Assembly (NCBI GenBank): GCA_973895155.1 | Contig: OZ316899.1 | Coordinates: 8,804,001 to 8,868,000, forward strand | Source of the DNA: Marsupella aquatica | Taxonomy: Eukaryota > Marchantiophyta | Direction of reading: 5' to 3' | DNA: 64,000 nt | Shown here: positions 9,681-21,450 of the stretch, piece by piece | Layout: the number at the start of each line of letters is the position of its first letter | Position numbering within the stretch: position 1 is the stretch's first letter | Program-made: the position numbers and the translations under genes | Notes under the pieces: generated by a model | Seen by the model: the letters and a program-made list of their open reading frames with translations, nothing else | Database searches by the model: none | Told to the model about the DNA's origin: nothing

Positions 9681-12600
9681 TGCACCCTTAAGCTGTCGAG
9701 CTGCCATTGAGCTGGTGAAGCTGCATGCGGGTTGCATCTGTTCTACGGGCGCGCTATCTGCCTGGTTTATGGATTGTGGACTTTGTGGGGAGCGACAATC
9801 GGTAACAACATGAAGGCCATCAGAGGCTGGGCAATGCAGTCGCAAGAGCTGTGGTCGAGGAGGAGCTCACCACAAATTGGGGAGAAGACGCGGGTGACGA
9901 GCTGGGGGCGGGGAGGAGCTACGGTCAGGGAGGATACAGACCGTCTACAGAACGACTGGCAGTCGGAGCGGCGCAAGAGCTTAGAGTGGGCCAACGCCAG
10001 CTGAATACAAGCCAGGAGTTGCATAAGGTGAGAGTCCAAGTTTTGTGTTGCTTTAGTGTTTGAGCAGCGTGCTGCCATTTCAGCCACAGTGCACCGCCTT
10101 TGAAGCTCCCGTTGTCAGGGCTGGTAAGACATCACGGCTACATTGCTTTTCTTTGTTGTCCTCTGTCTTTTTGTGGGGACAACCTACTTGATTTGAGCTG
10201 CGCAAATTGTCATAAGTTAAGGCATGCGTCATGCCATCTGGATAGTGTGCCACCGAACTGTGGGAGGATGAGCAACGCGTGGCTGTAAGCAGGTGTTCTG
10301 TCAGCACAGGCGAGATTTCATTGTTAAAATCCTATTGCCTGCAATGTGTCTTGTAATGTGTTTTTCCTCATTCAATCAGGAGCTGAGAAGGGTATTGTTA
10401 GGCTTCAATTACTCTGTGTTTTTCTCCAGCTCCATGGTACAGTTTGTGCTTTGTCTGGCGCCCATGCTCTGTCGATCGTAGAGCTAGGTCAACCGAGCTT
10501 TGAAGAGGGAGACTGTGGGAGCTCCTTACTTTGCTGCAGTTGCTCTTCAATCAACGGTGTAGAGATTGTAGCTACGATCGGTGTTTGCGGAGCTGCCAGC
10601 CGGGTGCTTCGATAGTAGAGAAGAGCAGCCATAGTGATTCAGTCCTTCTCCTACTTGCAACCAAGGACCCCCTGTGCATCGTAACGTTAGACCTCGGAGC
10701 TGAGCTGCGCACTGTCTCTATTACATGCCTTGTTGTTCTCTATTACATGCCTTGTTCTCCGGTCCACTGTTTCCTGCGATTTTCTTTCTTCTAGAAGAGA
10801 ATGGTGATTTCTTCTTCATCAAACAAAACCCCACCCAACCACCACCCAAGAACGTGGGGTGCGCGCTTCTTAATCCTCCTCAAACTGGTCCCAAGTCTGC
10901 TAAAACCCCATATATTACCCACCGGCACCAAGGGTCCAGTCCCAACTCGTCTTCCGCTTGCCACCCTCCTCACTCTCTCGCGCATCTATCTCCCGACATT
11001 TCACGTGCAGCCGAGCCCACCAAAAGCTCTCTCCCTACAATCCCTCCTAAATCAACTTTCTCGTTTCCTGCTGCTGCTGATGTATGTTTGTTCTCCCCTA
11101 TTTTTGTTTACTGATTGGTCTCTCCACACTTCCTGCTTGACATTACTGTTTTGCTCCTCCTGGATCCAAACATGCCTTGTGCCCCGTGCTCCAACCTGCA
11201 TCCTTTTCTTTATTGAGGGGGGGACCACAGCCTCCAGCCATACCTTGTGGCGGGCCTGGTCAAGACGGTGGTCGGTAGCTCATTTTTGCTTTTTTCTCTT
11301 TTGTTTCCCAAGCTTCTGGGCAAGGGCATTACCATTCTGGATTCTCCGCGAGGCGCCACTAGTTTTTTTTCTCGGTTGCCCGTGTGCCTGCCTTCTTAGT
11401 TTTGTTTTTTCCTCAAGTGACCGGGCCATCGCTGTATGCAGATTCTTCTTGTTGTATTCATGTACAGTATTTTATTGTTCTATCTAGGCTGTGGCAAGCC
11501 AACAAACTGTTGACAACCAACATGGAATAACAACTATGCAATGCAATGGCAGAGGACACTGTCCAATACAGGAATGACATGGTTATGTTTTCAATTCCTT
11601 GCTTGGATGAGGCATGGTGTTGCTTGTAATCATGTATTTCTTCACACTAGAAAAGTAGTCTGTCAGATGAGGTTGTCGGGATTGTCTGTGGGTCAGTCAT
11701 CTTACGGACACCTAGCAACGTCAAATGAATGGCGGAAACGGGCCATGTTGTCATTTTGAAATTTGTCTTTCCTTTTGCCATGCTACCCAATCATTTTGTT
11801 AGTCCATGAGTCATAGATTCATAGATTCTATGTTTTGTGCTTTGTCTAGAATGCTATGGCGCCCATGCTACAATTTGTGGTTTTTGTCTAAGCACAAATC
11901 CTCTCTGTGCCTGGTCTGTGTGTCCCGTCATTTGGATTGATTGTGCAGACGTTTCCTCTTCTCCTAGTCCTTGTCATCCACCAGCCAAAGCACATTGGAT
12001 TGTTTTCAAAGGAGGGTTGTGTAGTTCGGAGGGTTTGATCTATGCAGCGGATTTGAGCAGATTGGCGGTTGTTAGTTTCTTCTTGTAAAACCTGTCTGTC
12101 TTTTCTACTTTTGGCCATGCTCCTTCACTTGTTGCTGCAAGCTCAATGTGCTTCAGCTATGGCAATATTCACTTACCCTGTCCCAACGGCACTGCCATGA
12201 GCTGTAGGACAGCCAACAGAAGCAGATTGTATCAATTGCATGTAAGTCAGGGTATTTTATGTATTGCGGAACAACTGTCCAAGTATGCTGCAATGGTCCA
12301 TCTTGCGCAGCTGAATGAGCCAATTTCATTTTCCCTGTGCACTTCTATTTCTCAGAGAATTCCCTGGTCATGCTCATTTCCCCCAGAGTTAGAAAACAAA
12401 GAAGAAGAGCTGACTAATTGTAATTCCAATCCATATCCTGATCGGTCAAGGATTGTGAACTACATTGGCCTTGTCATTGGCCGAGGTCACCAAATTTTGC
12501 TTGGTTTCATTCCTGTGGAGCACTGCTGTGATGGATGAATAGTTGTCGTAGCATTCTGCAAACTCTCACGGTTTGCTTATGGCCATTATTTGCAATTCGC

Positions 12601-12824
12601 TGCTACTAATATGTCTTCTTCTGAGTAGCATACACCAAAAGTAAGCAATAGTGGAGGTTTAACTGCACATCAACACATCCAGTGAACTACCTCTCTGCTC
12701 CTCACTGGAGGGTGAGACTTTCATTCTTTCTGGATATTGTAGTTTGTAAGCAAGTTGATTAGGAGTGTTTCATGCTATGTTTACACTGTGACCCCTAGCT
12801 GGAACCAATGGAATGACACAGTGA
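9681..12824. other. CACTA internal region without a supported gene
   Basis: Open frames occur (for example 10801-11487 and 12146-12538, plus strand), but I recognise no family, and their composition (F/S/L/C-rich) suggests chance translation. A piece near 10510-10620 (GCGGAGCTGCCAGCCGGGTG) recurs near 24645-24740. Confidence 0.5.
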
Positions 12825-13397
12825 GTGGGAACTGATAATTTAAGGTTGGTTGCTGTTGGTGAGGCAAGTACAGCTCCTGCTCACCTTGTTGATCGAAGGT
12901 GCTTATCAGAGGACGTGAACACACGACACTCCACAAAAGCAACACTTATGGTGAGGACCCGCAATGCTAAACATGTGCGGCTTGCACGCAAGGCAGAGAT
13001 GTTGCACCTTGAGTATGTCAGACTTGGGATCCTTCCAGCCTAGTCTGCATGGTACTTTGAGTACCCAGTTGTTGCCAGGAACAACTACAGCCGCCCTGTA
13101 CTTGCTTCTCCACCCTTCCCAACATCCTTGGTATTTTTGTCTCTCGTACATGACCCACCACAAATTAGGGCCCAAGGGTGTGTGCATAGTTGCCAGTATG
13201 ACTGTCCTGCCTGTAGGGCTTCTGGCCTAGAGTTGGATGACCGTTCTCTTGGATGTCGGTTTTTTCACAGAGCACAATGTATCATCTGGAACCACTCGCC
13301 ATCTTGCAGTGTGCCTGGCGATGACACTTGTCCTGCCCTCCCAGACCCCACCACCGGTCACTTTGGTGTCTACACATGTTTGGATCACACGCTGTAG
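12825..13397 (+). pseudogene. Possible decayed coding fragment, Cys-rich, unknown
   Basis: One plus-strand frame runs from 12825 to 13397 with a single TAG at 13041-13043. The part after the stop reads as ordinary protein (AWYFEYPVVARNNYS...) and holds a CVHSCQYDCPAC cysteine cluster and a CRFFH motif. It lies just upstream of the PHD gene on the same strand. It could be a decayed upstream part of that gene or a separate captured fragment. I do not recognise the family. Confidence 0.35.
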
Positions 13398-14062
13398 AGG
13401 ACCACTTGTCACACCGCATGCACAGACCAGAGACCATTGACCTATAACTTAACACTTTGACTTGAACAGAGAGGATATTTACTTAAGATTTTGAATTATG
13501 AGCAATTTTGGGTCCAGGGTTTACGATCAACAGTACATAACTTATCCTATTATGGCTGCACTAAGTACAATATCCTAATTTAAGAGGCTAGCAAGCTCAC
13601 TTAGCAGTCTCCTTTCAAAGACTGGAATTAATGGGCCATGTGATATCCTGGAAAAAGTGATTTATGCCTAACTTATTTGTCTCATTCACTATCATAGCCT
13701 ATTTAGGATGTATAAATTACAACCCTGATCACACTGCTTGATACCAATCCTGTTCAAAAAATGCCTGTTTTACATGTCACGATTGTTATATGTGATTCAA
13801 ATGCATTAAATCTTGTTGCAGATCTCCTTTGGTGAATCATAGCCACAAAATTGAGGTGTAGGTGGAGCTATTGTACGAGGGGATCAGTTTTTAGTGTGGG
13901 CTCAACAAACCAAAAAGTATGTCTACTCTGGACATGTGTGTGAACATTTCATTGCAGTAGCAATTGCCACTCTAGTCTATATGCTACACTGTACTTTTTG
14001 CACACTGCTAAATTGTATTGTCTGTGCACTGCTAAATTGTACTATCTGTCTCATGCGTAGGC

Positions 14063-14743
14063 ATGGCACGCCCTAAAATCCGAGCCAAGAAGCGGGGGAC
14101 AGAGGTGAGCAACATAGGTGTAGTTGGGCCAGATGGTAGTAACTTCTCCGCAAGTCACATTTTCCAGAAGGCAGCTCATTGTTGTGCCATTTGTGACGAT
14201 GGTGGGGGCTTAGCCATATGTGAGGGCCCTTGCATGAGGCATTTCCACCTCAACCCGGAGTCTGACCTTGCTGCGGAAAACAACTGTCCAGGGGTGGGCC
14301 TCCCGTCAGCACACCAAGGAGGCTGGATGTGCACTGATTGTTTGGAGAAGCAGGCTAAGTGTGCACAGTGTGGGAAGTTGGGGTCTTATGAGGGCTCTGT
14401 TGATGCTCCACCACTTGTTAGGAAATGCCCTGACAGATATTGTGTGAGGTTCTTTTGTTTTTCATGTTTACCCGATCTTGCCACAGCTTGCCCACTTCAT
14501 AAGTGCAAGGCATGTGGTCAGCACGATGAAGATTTCTGGGTGGACATAGTCCACTATGTTAGGTGTCCCACCATGTGGCACTTTCATTGTTTGAAGGAGC
14601 GTCAAGCAGAAGGCTATGCTTGTGACAGACACATCTATCATCACTTTGCACATGGTGTTGATCGATGGATCTTCTATTGTCATCGCCATGCCATAGATCC
14701 TACTTTGCACACTCCCATGAGAGATCACATTTCTTGGCTTTGA
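14063..14743 (+). CDS. EDM2-like PHD-finger protein carried by the CACTA element
   Basis: The 226-residue protein is mostly zinc fingers. The first finger (residues 41-93) reads CAICDDGGGL, then CEGPCMRHFH, and ends with WMCTDC. The second starts CAQCGKLGS (100-108) with later Cys at 122, 127, 132 and 135. The third starts CPLHKCKACGQ (143-153), followed by RCPTMWHFHCL (167-177). This spacing and wording matches the PHD block of plant EDM2, a nuclear chromatin protein that governs transcripts with intronic heterochromatin. The methyltransferase-like and C-terminal parts of EDM2 are missing, so this is a PHD-only version. The ATG at 14063 is in good context. Whether it is expressed is unknown. 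The EDM2 assignment comes from motif recognition, not a search. Confidence 0.72.
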   Translation: MARPKIRAKKRGTEVSNIGVVGPDGSNFSASHIFQKAAHCCAICDDGGGLAICEGPCMRHFHLNPESDLAAENNCPGVGLPSAHQGGWMCTDCLEKQAKCAQCGKLGSYEGSVDAPPLVRKCPDRYCVRFFCFSCLPDLATACPLHKCKACGQHDEDFWVDIVHYVRCPTMWHFHCLKERQAEGYACDRHIYHHFAHGVDRWIFYCHRHAIDPTLHTPMRDHISWL

Positions 14744-15160
14744 ACCTGAATAATGTACATGCATAGTGCACCTGATGTGGATACCTTGGAGATTGCAGAC
14801 ATTCCAATTTTGAGAAGAAGGACCTCTGTAGGAGAGGATGCTTAGGCAACAAGTACCCTAAGTTCATTACTTGTTCCTGGGTACATGCCTTCAAAAACTC
14901 CCCTTAAGCCTTCTAGGAACTTTTTTAACTCTGCAATCATTTTGATCACGACTTACATGACACTGCTTAAATTAAATCAGGACTTCTCATTATGAGCATA
15001 TAAGTTACAAGGCTATTTAATTTGCGATAATTCCCTTAAAGTGTACCAACATTTTGTATTCTCATTGAATGTCTGCCCATTTACAACATCTGTATGTGGC
15101 ATTTTAGGATGAGTGATTCACTTATGTTGGACAATGCACTGAATTGTAGTTGATGCAGAG

Positions 15161-15754
15161 TTGACAGACTCTCAACCAAGTGGGAGCAGGGTGAAGCGAC
15201 GTCAAAACTTGGGAGCAACATTGGATGCAAGTAAGATTGTAGATGCTTCAATTGAAGCAAGTACAATGTTGGCAGATACTGAGATGATGTCGCAGGGAAA
15301 TCCTGCTACACAATCGGAAGTGTCAAATATGGATGCAGATTCTTTGAAGAAGAGTGTAGCCAATTCTCGATCACCAGCACAAAACACTCGTGCCAAAGTC
15401 ATGACTCGCAACCAAGGTATGAATAATGTCATGTATAAGCCACCTAGGAAAGCCAAGAAAAACAGCCAAGGTAAGGTGGAGGTGATAGCCATAGCAGAGC
15501 CAGTCCATAATCTTCTATCATGGGAGGATGACTGGCAGGTATGTGTGGGTACAGGCATTTTGCGACCGGATCATGCTAAATTCCATGGCAAAGTGGTCTC
15601 GGATGACCATGTAGTAGTGTTGTTGACTACAGTGATTGTATCTGATTGTAATTTGCCATTTCCGAATAGAGACGATGATCCACCTCAGGAAATAATTGCA
15701 GATGCAGTAGGATCTCTTGTGCTCTGGCCATCAGAGTGTGTTAGTCTGCAGTGA
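15161..15754 (+). CDS. CACTA-associated protein with DUF8039-like C-terminus
   Basis: The frame encodes about 197 residues. The N-terminal half is polar and rich in Ser, Lys and Asn, with a basic stretch (YKPPRKAKKN). The last ~70 residues (about 125-197) include GILRPDHAKFHGKVV, VIVSDCNLPFPN and a closing AVGSLVLWPSECV. The LP-x-P and G-x-x-V-x-WP pattern is that of the small C-terminal domain of many plant En/Spm proteins (DUF8039-like). It lies downstream of the PHD gene on the same strand, and an intron linking the two is possible. A DNA-binding, TnpA-like role is a guess. The first codon (TTG) is uncertain, so the 5' end may be spliced. Confidence 0.55.
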   Translation: MTDSQPSGSRVKRRQNLGATLDASKIVDASIEASTMLADTEMMSQGNPATQSEVSNMDADSLKKSVANSRSPAQNTRAKVMTRNQGMNNVMYKPPRKAKKNSQGKVEVIAIAEPVHNLLSWEDDWQVCVGTGILRPDHAKFHGKVVSDDHVVVLLTTVIVSDCNLPFPNRDDDPPQEIIADAVGSLVLWPSECVSLQ

Positions 15755-16309
15755 CTGAATGCAAGTGTAGATAGAATCATGTGAATTGTGTTACATTTTG
15801 ACATTGCCTTGGAAAGATCCAAGAAATATCTTTACCAATTTTTCCATTTGGTAAAGAGGATGAAGGAACCGTTGTGTGTGACATTGATATTTCTGAGTTC
15901 TGTATGTATGAAACAAGTGATTGATGTCAAACTATGGCTTTATGGTGATTGTCGATGATACTTGAATCTGTTTTGTATCATTTCAATATTAGTGTGTATG
16001 GTATAGACAAATGCTTTGTGACCTTCTTTGTAGTCTATGATGTTTGAATTTGTGAATTCATATTAGTTTACATGGTATAGAAGATGGCTTTCTGAAAATT
16101 TGTGTGAGGTTCTAATGTTAACATGGTGAATGGTGACCTTATAGAGTGAGTTCATTCCAAGTACACAATAAAACATGAATGGAATGTGTTATTTGTGCAC
16201 AAGAGTGAGTTCATTCCAAGTATATAGTGGGGTCTTCATCACTCATTTCCAGTTGACATGAAAGACTTGTACATACCCCACAAAGTGTCTACTTTAGTCG
16301 TTTTATAAA
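15755..16309. other. CACTA 3' noncoding stretch
   Basis: A/T-rich sequence with no gene. A word pair GAGTGAGTTCATTCCAAGTA recurs at about 16145 and 16205. Confidence 0.6.
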
Positions 16310-16590
16310 CCCACAAAGTATACTTAAAGACTACCCTCCATAACCTTTTGAGTCATTCCCAACGACTCACCATCGCAGCCCATAAAAGACTGAAAAAGAC
16401 TCACCAAACCTACCCACACAAAGACTACAATAGACTGAAAATCCAGTCTATAAAACGACTTATAAACCAGTTCTATAAAGGACTCAGTTGATTATAGTAA
16501 CAAAACATACGACTCATAGTCCTATAAAGGACTGGAGTCCTTCCCAGTTGTTTCCAAGTCCTATACGGTACTGAATAGTCGTTTAATGGG
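16310..16590. repeat. CACTA right subterminal repeats
   Basis: There are at least a dozen copies of AAAGACT, AAGACTAC, AGACTGAAAA, ATAAAGGACT and CGACTC-like words in both orientations, the denser of the two subterminal clusters. Confidence 0.7.
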
Positions 16591-16619
16591 GTCTAAATAC
16601 CCCCCAATTTCTACTAGTG
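16591..16619 (-). repeat. CACTA terminal inverted repeat, right
   Basis: On the minus strand it reads CACTAGTAGAAATTGGGGGG followed by ATTTAGACC, an imperfect match to the left end. Confidence 0.9.
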
Positions 16620-16720
16620 GTGCTAAGTCGGAATCCAAAAATCTTAACGGATTTTTTCGGGGACTCAGTGCTTCAACGTGCCCAGCGGGTCGACTGCGGG
16701 CAGATTCGGTCGCTGGGAAC

Positions 16721-18300
16721 ATGGCTAAAAACACTCATGCAAAGAGTGGCAAGCAGGCTCCCCCCACCAAGGGGAGAGCCCAAGTTCAAGATGAACAGGA
16801 GGACGGGTTGACTTCCCTAGACAAACATTACAAGCAGGATGAAGAAGACGTAACGGCCGAACCATTGACCGCTGCAGCAAACAAGTCAAGTGCAGACCGC
16901 CGTCAACTTAAAGGGAAGGAGGCGGCTGATCCTTCAGAGGATGGGTCGGATGACGATGACTCCGACGCAACTGCAAGCGATGACAACTCTGAAGCTGAGA
17001 TAGAGGAAGCGGGTCAGGACCCGGAGGAGGAACTGATCCCAACCTTGAGAGGGTTGAACGCGGAACCAGAGGATGATGCCAAGCCAGACATCATCGTGGA
17101 TAATTTGACCAAGCAGAACTAGGATGATGCGGGTGATACCTCAGTCCCGGGAGGTCATGGTACTCGCAAAACGCGGGGTGTTTCACCAAAATCCACAAGA
17201 GAACCTAAGGACAGGCAACCCGCAAAGGAACGACGGTTGGAGGACCGTCCTCATACAACCCGTAAGGGCCCGGCCGCTGACGACGGTCTGGGTCAGTTGA
17301 CTCAAGACCAACGACTCATCTATGAGCAGTTGGAACACAACAAGGGGGCCCAGATTAAGTACTTACTTAGTCTGGGTAGTCAGAGTGCGTCGCGTCCCGA
17401 GGGGGGAATGGTAGTTGGACGGAGTATGTTCCAAGTGAACCAGCTACCGACTCCTCCATATTATGACGGGGCCTACAAGCAAAGTGGACAAAAGTTCCTG
17501 AGTTGGCTCTCCACGATGGAGATTCATCTCCAAGCGTGCGTTGAGCGTTCCACTTGGGCTACCGCAGCCGCTCCTTACCTGAAGGACTATGCCTTGACTT
17601 GGTACAAGTCATGAAAGAAGTCGCGAGAGGACTCCTCCTTGCCGTTAACTTGGGAAAACCTGGTTGAGGGTCTCCGTGCTCATGTCACCACTAAGTACCC
17701 AGAGCGGCATGCTCAGAAATGCGTAACGGAGATGAGTTTCAGGGGTGATATCCAAAAGTTCATCACTTATTACCAGAACCAGTTGGCATGTATCCCGACG
17801 GGACAAGAGACCCTACATACACAGCTTCACAACTTTATTGTGAAGCTCCCGCCGTTGCTCAAGGAAAAGTTGCAGGAAAAGCGTCATGAGTTCAAAACGC
17901 TTTCTGACGCCTTCGACAAGGCCACTACGTTGGTGAATAACCGACCGGACTTGGCGAAGGTGGGTGGCAAGGGATCCGAAGGGGAAGCTGGGAAAGCAAA
18001 AGGTCCTGGGAATAAGCGGAAGCAACCTGAGGGGGCAGGGGCTGGTGGTTCGGATCCCGAGCCCCAGAATGGAGAAGCTAAGCGAAACCGGAAGGCCGGC
18101 AACTTTAAGAAAGGAGCCTCATCAGCGCAGAAAGCAAAGAAGCAGGCGACCATGGAGCAGAGACGGGCTGAAGGTTCGTGCTTGCCATGTGGCGCCATGA
18201 GCCATCAAAGTAAGGATTGTTCCACAAAAGGTGGCAAGTCGAACGGAGATGGTGGAGGGCAAACGAACATTAAGGTAAGTATCGCTCTAATCAAACCCTT
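16721..18300 (+). pseudogene. gypsy gag (capsid/nucleocapsid) with in-frame stops
   Basis: The likely start is the ATG at 16721 in a single frame that stays open through pol apart from stop codons. The N-terminal third is acidic and low in complexity. The capsid region spans about 17300-17950 (retrotransposon gag type, with FLSWLSTMEIHL and ALTWYKS). A CCHC knuckle, CLPCGAMSHQSKDC, lies at 18180-18221. Stops interrupt at 17120-17122 (TAG) and 17612-17614 (TGA). No indel is needed, so decay here is by point change. Confidence 0.87.
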
Positions 18301-20072
18301 AGTAGCTGACAAGGTCCCTGAAGGGGATGTCCCTGACGGAGAGAGGGTGTTGTTGCGAGAAAAGATACCTAAAGTTAAGACAATGGATCCTGAAAAACTG
18401 ATTTTTGTGAATGTCACTTCTAACGGTAACCTGGGTGTTGCGTTGGTGGATACAGGCGCGACCACCTACTTCATAAGTGGGCAGGCGGCAACACGTCTTG
18501 GGATGGACGTGCAAGAGTTGTTACAACCGTTAGTGTGCAAGTTTGCCAATGACACGAAGGGGATAGTGTTGAGAGTAGTACATAGACTTCGAGTAGAGGT
18601 CATAGGCAAACAACTAAATTTTGTTAGTCAGGAGATGTTCTACGTTCTAGACGGTCTAGCCGTAGACTTCATTTTGTTGGTAGGTTATCTCAGAAAGCAC
18701 AATGTTACCTTAAAACCGGGGGGTGAGGTGCTCCATTTTCCCAATAAGGGCGGTGAGCCCATCGTTGTACACGAAATTACCAAAAATAAAGAAAGATTTC
18801 TTAAAGTAAGTAAAGTGTCGTGGATGTCTCCGTGTGTATCGGCGAAGCAATGGTGGAAAGACTTCAAGGGTGGACATGAATGTTTCTTCTTTCATCTCCA
18901 CCCAACTAAGGAGGCTGCGTCGCAGCCAAAGGTCAAGTCAGCTAAGGTCGGGCCCGACTGCGGTCGAATTCCTGAAATTTTAGAGGAATTCAACGACGTG
19001 CTCTCGCAGAAGCTACCTAAAGGTTTACCCCCACGGAGAGAAGTGGATCACCAAGTTGAGTTGGAGCCGGGATCGGCTCCTCAGGCTAAAGCTCCTTATC
19101 GTCTGAACCTGAACAAGTGAATGATGTTGAAGAATGCCTTGGAAGAGTTGATCGACCAAGGGTTCATTCGCCCTAGTAAGAGTCCTTACGGGGCGCCCGC
19201 ACTGTTTGTGTCCAAAAAGGATGGTACTTTGAGATTGTGCGCAGATTACCGGGCCCTCAATAAGCAGACGGTAAAGAACAAGTATCCGTTACCTCATATG
19301 GATGACCTCTTTGATTGCCTCTCCGGGGCTAAGAAGTTTTCAAAGGTGGACTTGCGGTCTGGGTATTACCAGATCCGCATGGCTAAGGGAGACGAGTATA
19401 AGACCACGATGCACACAAGGTTCGGATCCTATGAGTTTTTGGTTATGCCGTTCGGGTTGTGTAATGCAACCGCAACGTTCATGAAGATGATGAATACCAT
19501 CTTTCATGACTTGTTGGACCAAGGAGTGGTCGTCTTTATTGACGACATCCTAATCTACTCGAAAATGTTGGAGGAGCATGAGCAGTTGCTCAGAGAAGTG
19601 TTCTCTTGCCTTCGTAAGGCTTGTCTCTTTGCTAAACCTAGCAAGTGCGAGTTTGCAATGAACAAGATTCAGTTCCTCGGCCATACCTTTACCCCGGAAG
19701 GGATTACGCCTAGTCAGAACAAGCTTAAGGAGATCAATGAATGGGAGCGCCCGTCCAATGTAAGGCAAGTTAGAGCCTTCTTAGGATTTACGGGGTTCTA
19801 TCGGAGATACATGAAAGACTATGCGAGGATTGCAAGGCCCCTAAATGCGCTAACATTGAAAAACAAAGTGTTTGTGTGGACACAGGATTGCGAGTTAGCA
19901 TTCCTAGAACTTAAGCGGTTAATGATAACGCCGCCGGTTCTAAAGTTACCTAAGATGGGGAAACCGTTCGAGATTTGGACAGACGTAAGTGATTATGCCA
20001 TCGGCGCCTGTCTTCACCAAGATGGGCGTCCTGTGGCCTTCGAGTCATGTAAGTTGGAAAATCACTGGATCA
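18301..20072 (+). pseudogene. gypsy pol, protease and reverse transcriptase part
   Basis: The frame is continuous with gag. The protease has VALVDTGATTYFI (about 18436-18474), with catalytic DTG. After a TGA at 19118-19120, RT begins with [16 protein letters not shown] and [11 protein letters not shown]. It continues through [13 protein letters not shown] (catalytic Asp) and the active-site box [11 protein letters not shown] at about 19528-19560, where both Asp are intact. RNase H starts near 19980 with [12 protein letters not shown]. The wording is that of plant Ty3/gypsy elements close to chromoviruses. A frameshift near 20070 ends this frame. Confidence 0.9.
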
Positions 20073-21450
20073 TACGCGGAAAGGGAAATTTATGTTGTGA
20101 TCTATGCGTTGAAGAAGTGGGAGATTTACCTTAAGAACGGTCCCAAAGTGGTAATCCACACAAATAGCTCGCCGGCCGGGTACTTTAGTTCTAAGCCAAG
20201 GCTGAACCGCAAGGAAATGCGCTGGCAGATGTTCTTGGCGGATTTCGATTTTGAAGTTTGCCACGTTCCAGGGAAGACAAATACGGCAGCGGACGCGTCA
20301 TCTTGTAAGGACCAACATCGTGTCAATGGGATCACGATGCCAAAGGTTCTGGCCACGGCGTATGGGGATGACAGGTTAGCTAAGGATTGGCAAAGCAATG
20401 GGGGTAGCCGGGGCAAGGTAAGGCACGTATTGTTGGGGTTGCATACGACGCATAATGTCCAATTATGGCGATACAAGCAAAGGCGTGTGTAAATACCAAA
20501 GTCTCTAAGGTTAGAGGTTCTGCAAAAGTACCACGACTCGCCCTGGGGAGGGCATGGAGGACAAGCCGCTACGTATCGCAGCATGTCGCGAGATGTGTAT
20601 TGGCCGGACATGAAGCAATCGGTCCTTCAACATGTGCAAAGTTGTTACTCGTGCCAAAAGAACCAAACAGTCTAGGGCAAAAGGAGGACTACTACAACCC
20701 TTACCAGTAGCTGCGGCTCCATGGGAGTCTATCTCCATGGACTTCATTGTTGGATTACCTGAGTCCCACGGCAGTAAATCCATCTTAACAATCGTGGATC
20801 GTTTTTCCAAGATGGCGTATTTCTTGCCTACTACGAAGATGGTTTCGGCCCGAGAGGTTGCCGGTCTAGTATTTGACAATGTCTTCCGACAATGGGGATT
20901 GTCATTGCATATCCTGTCCGATCCCGATACCAAGTTCACGGGCCATTTCTAGAAGGTGTTGTTCCGGTTATCCAGAACGGACTTGACCAGGGGATCAGCG
21001 TATCATCATGAGACAGATGGCCAAACAGAATGGGTTAATGGTATCGTGGAGGACTACTTGCGTCACTTTGTGACAGCCAATCAGAAGGATTGGGCGAAGC
21101 ATTTAACAATGGCCGAGTTTAGGTATAACTCGACCAAGCATTCGGCGACGGGGTTGCGACGTTTGTGTTGGCCACAGGGAGGACGCCAAGGGCGCCCTCC
21201 TGGTTTATAAATCCGGAAGCTTGGCGGACGGAAAGCAAGGTTCCTTCTGTGGACGATTTTATTCGAGAGCGGCGCCTAGTTGTGGAAGCGGCTACCAAGG
21301 GTATGACCCTTGCCCAAAGTCGGTACAAGGAGCAAGGGGATAAACATCGACGTCAGGTAAGCTTTGAAATTGGGGAGAGCGTCTGGTTGCAGTTGAGACC
21401 TGAGCAATACCACGGGAACATAAGTAGGAAGCTGGCTCTCAGATATGCAG
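20073..21450 (+). pseudogene. gypsy pol, RNase H tail and integrase, truncated at 3' end
   Basis: After a frameshift the RNase H tail continues ([17 protein letters not shown] and FEVCHVPGKTNTAAD). Integrase follows with the zinc-binding part (HDSPWGGHGG, CYSCQK). Its core contains WESISMDFIVGLP, LTIVDRFSKMAYFLP and a DPDTKFTGHF block, and then HHETDGQTEWVNG. Stops fall near 20490, 20674 and 20950, and frameshifts near 20690 and 21170. The frame stops making sense at KLALRYA (about 21446). There it runs straight into the tail of the 466-bp LTR unit, so the integrase C-terminus and the start of the 3' LTR have been deleted. Confidence 0.87.

Larger units (their letters stand above)
8145..16619 (+). 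mobile_element. CACTA (En/Spm) DNA transposon carrying a PHD-finger gene
   Basis: The element starts CACTAGTAGAAA and ends in the inverted copy TTTCTACTAGTG. The shared termini extend to ATTTAGACC about 29 bp inside each end. It is flanked by the 3-bp duplication GTG (8142-8144 and 16620-16622), as expected for CACTA elements. Both ends hold subterminal clusters of AAGACTA-type repeats. No Transposase_21 (TNPD) reading frame is visible, so it is probably non-autonomous. It carries an EDM2-like gene and a DUF8039-like gene, both on the plus strand. It landed in the gypsy leader, so it is younger than the gypsy insertion. Confidence 0.92.

Noticed and set aside
10801-11487. 228-codon open frame in the CACTA interior
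   Set aside because: Very rich in Phe, Leu, Ser and Cys from T/C-rich DNA, with no motif and no relative in the window. Probably chance.
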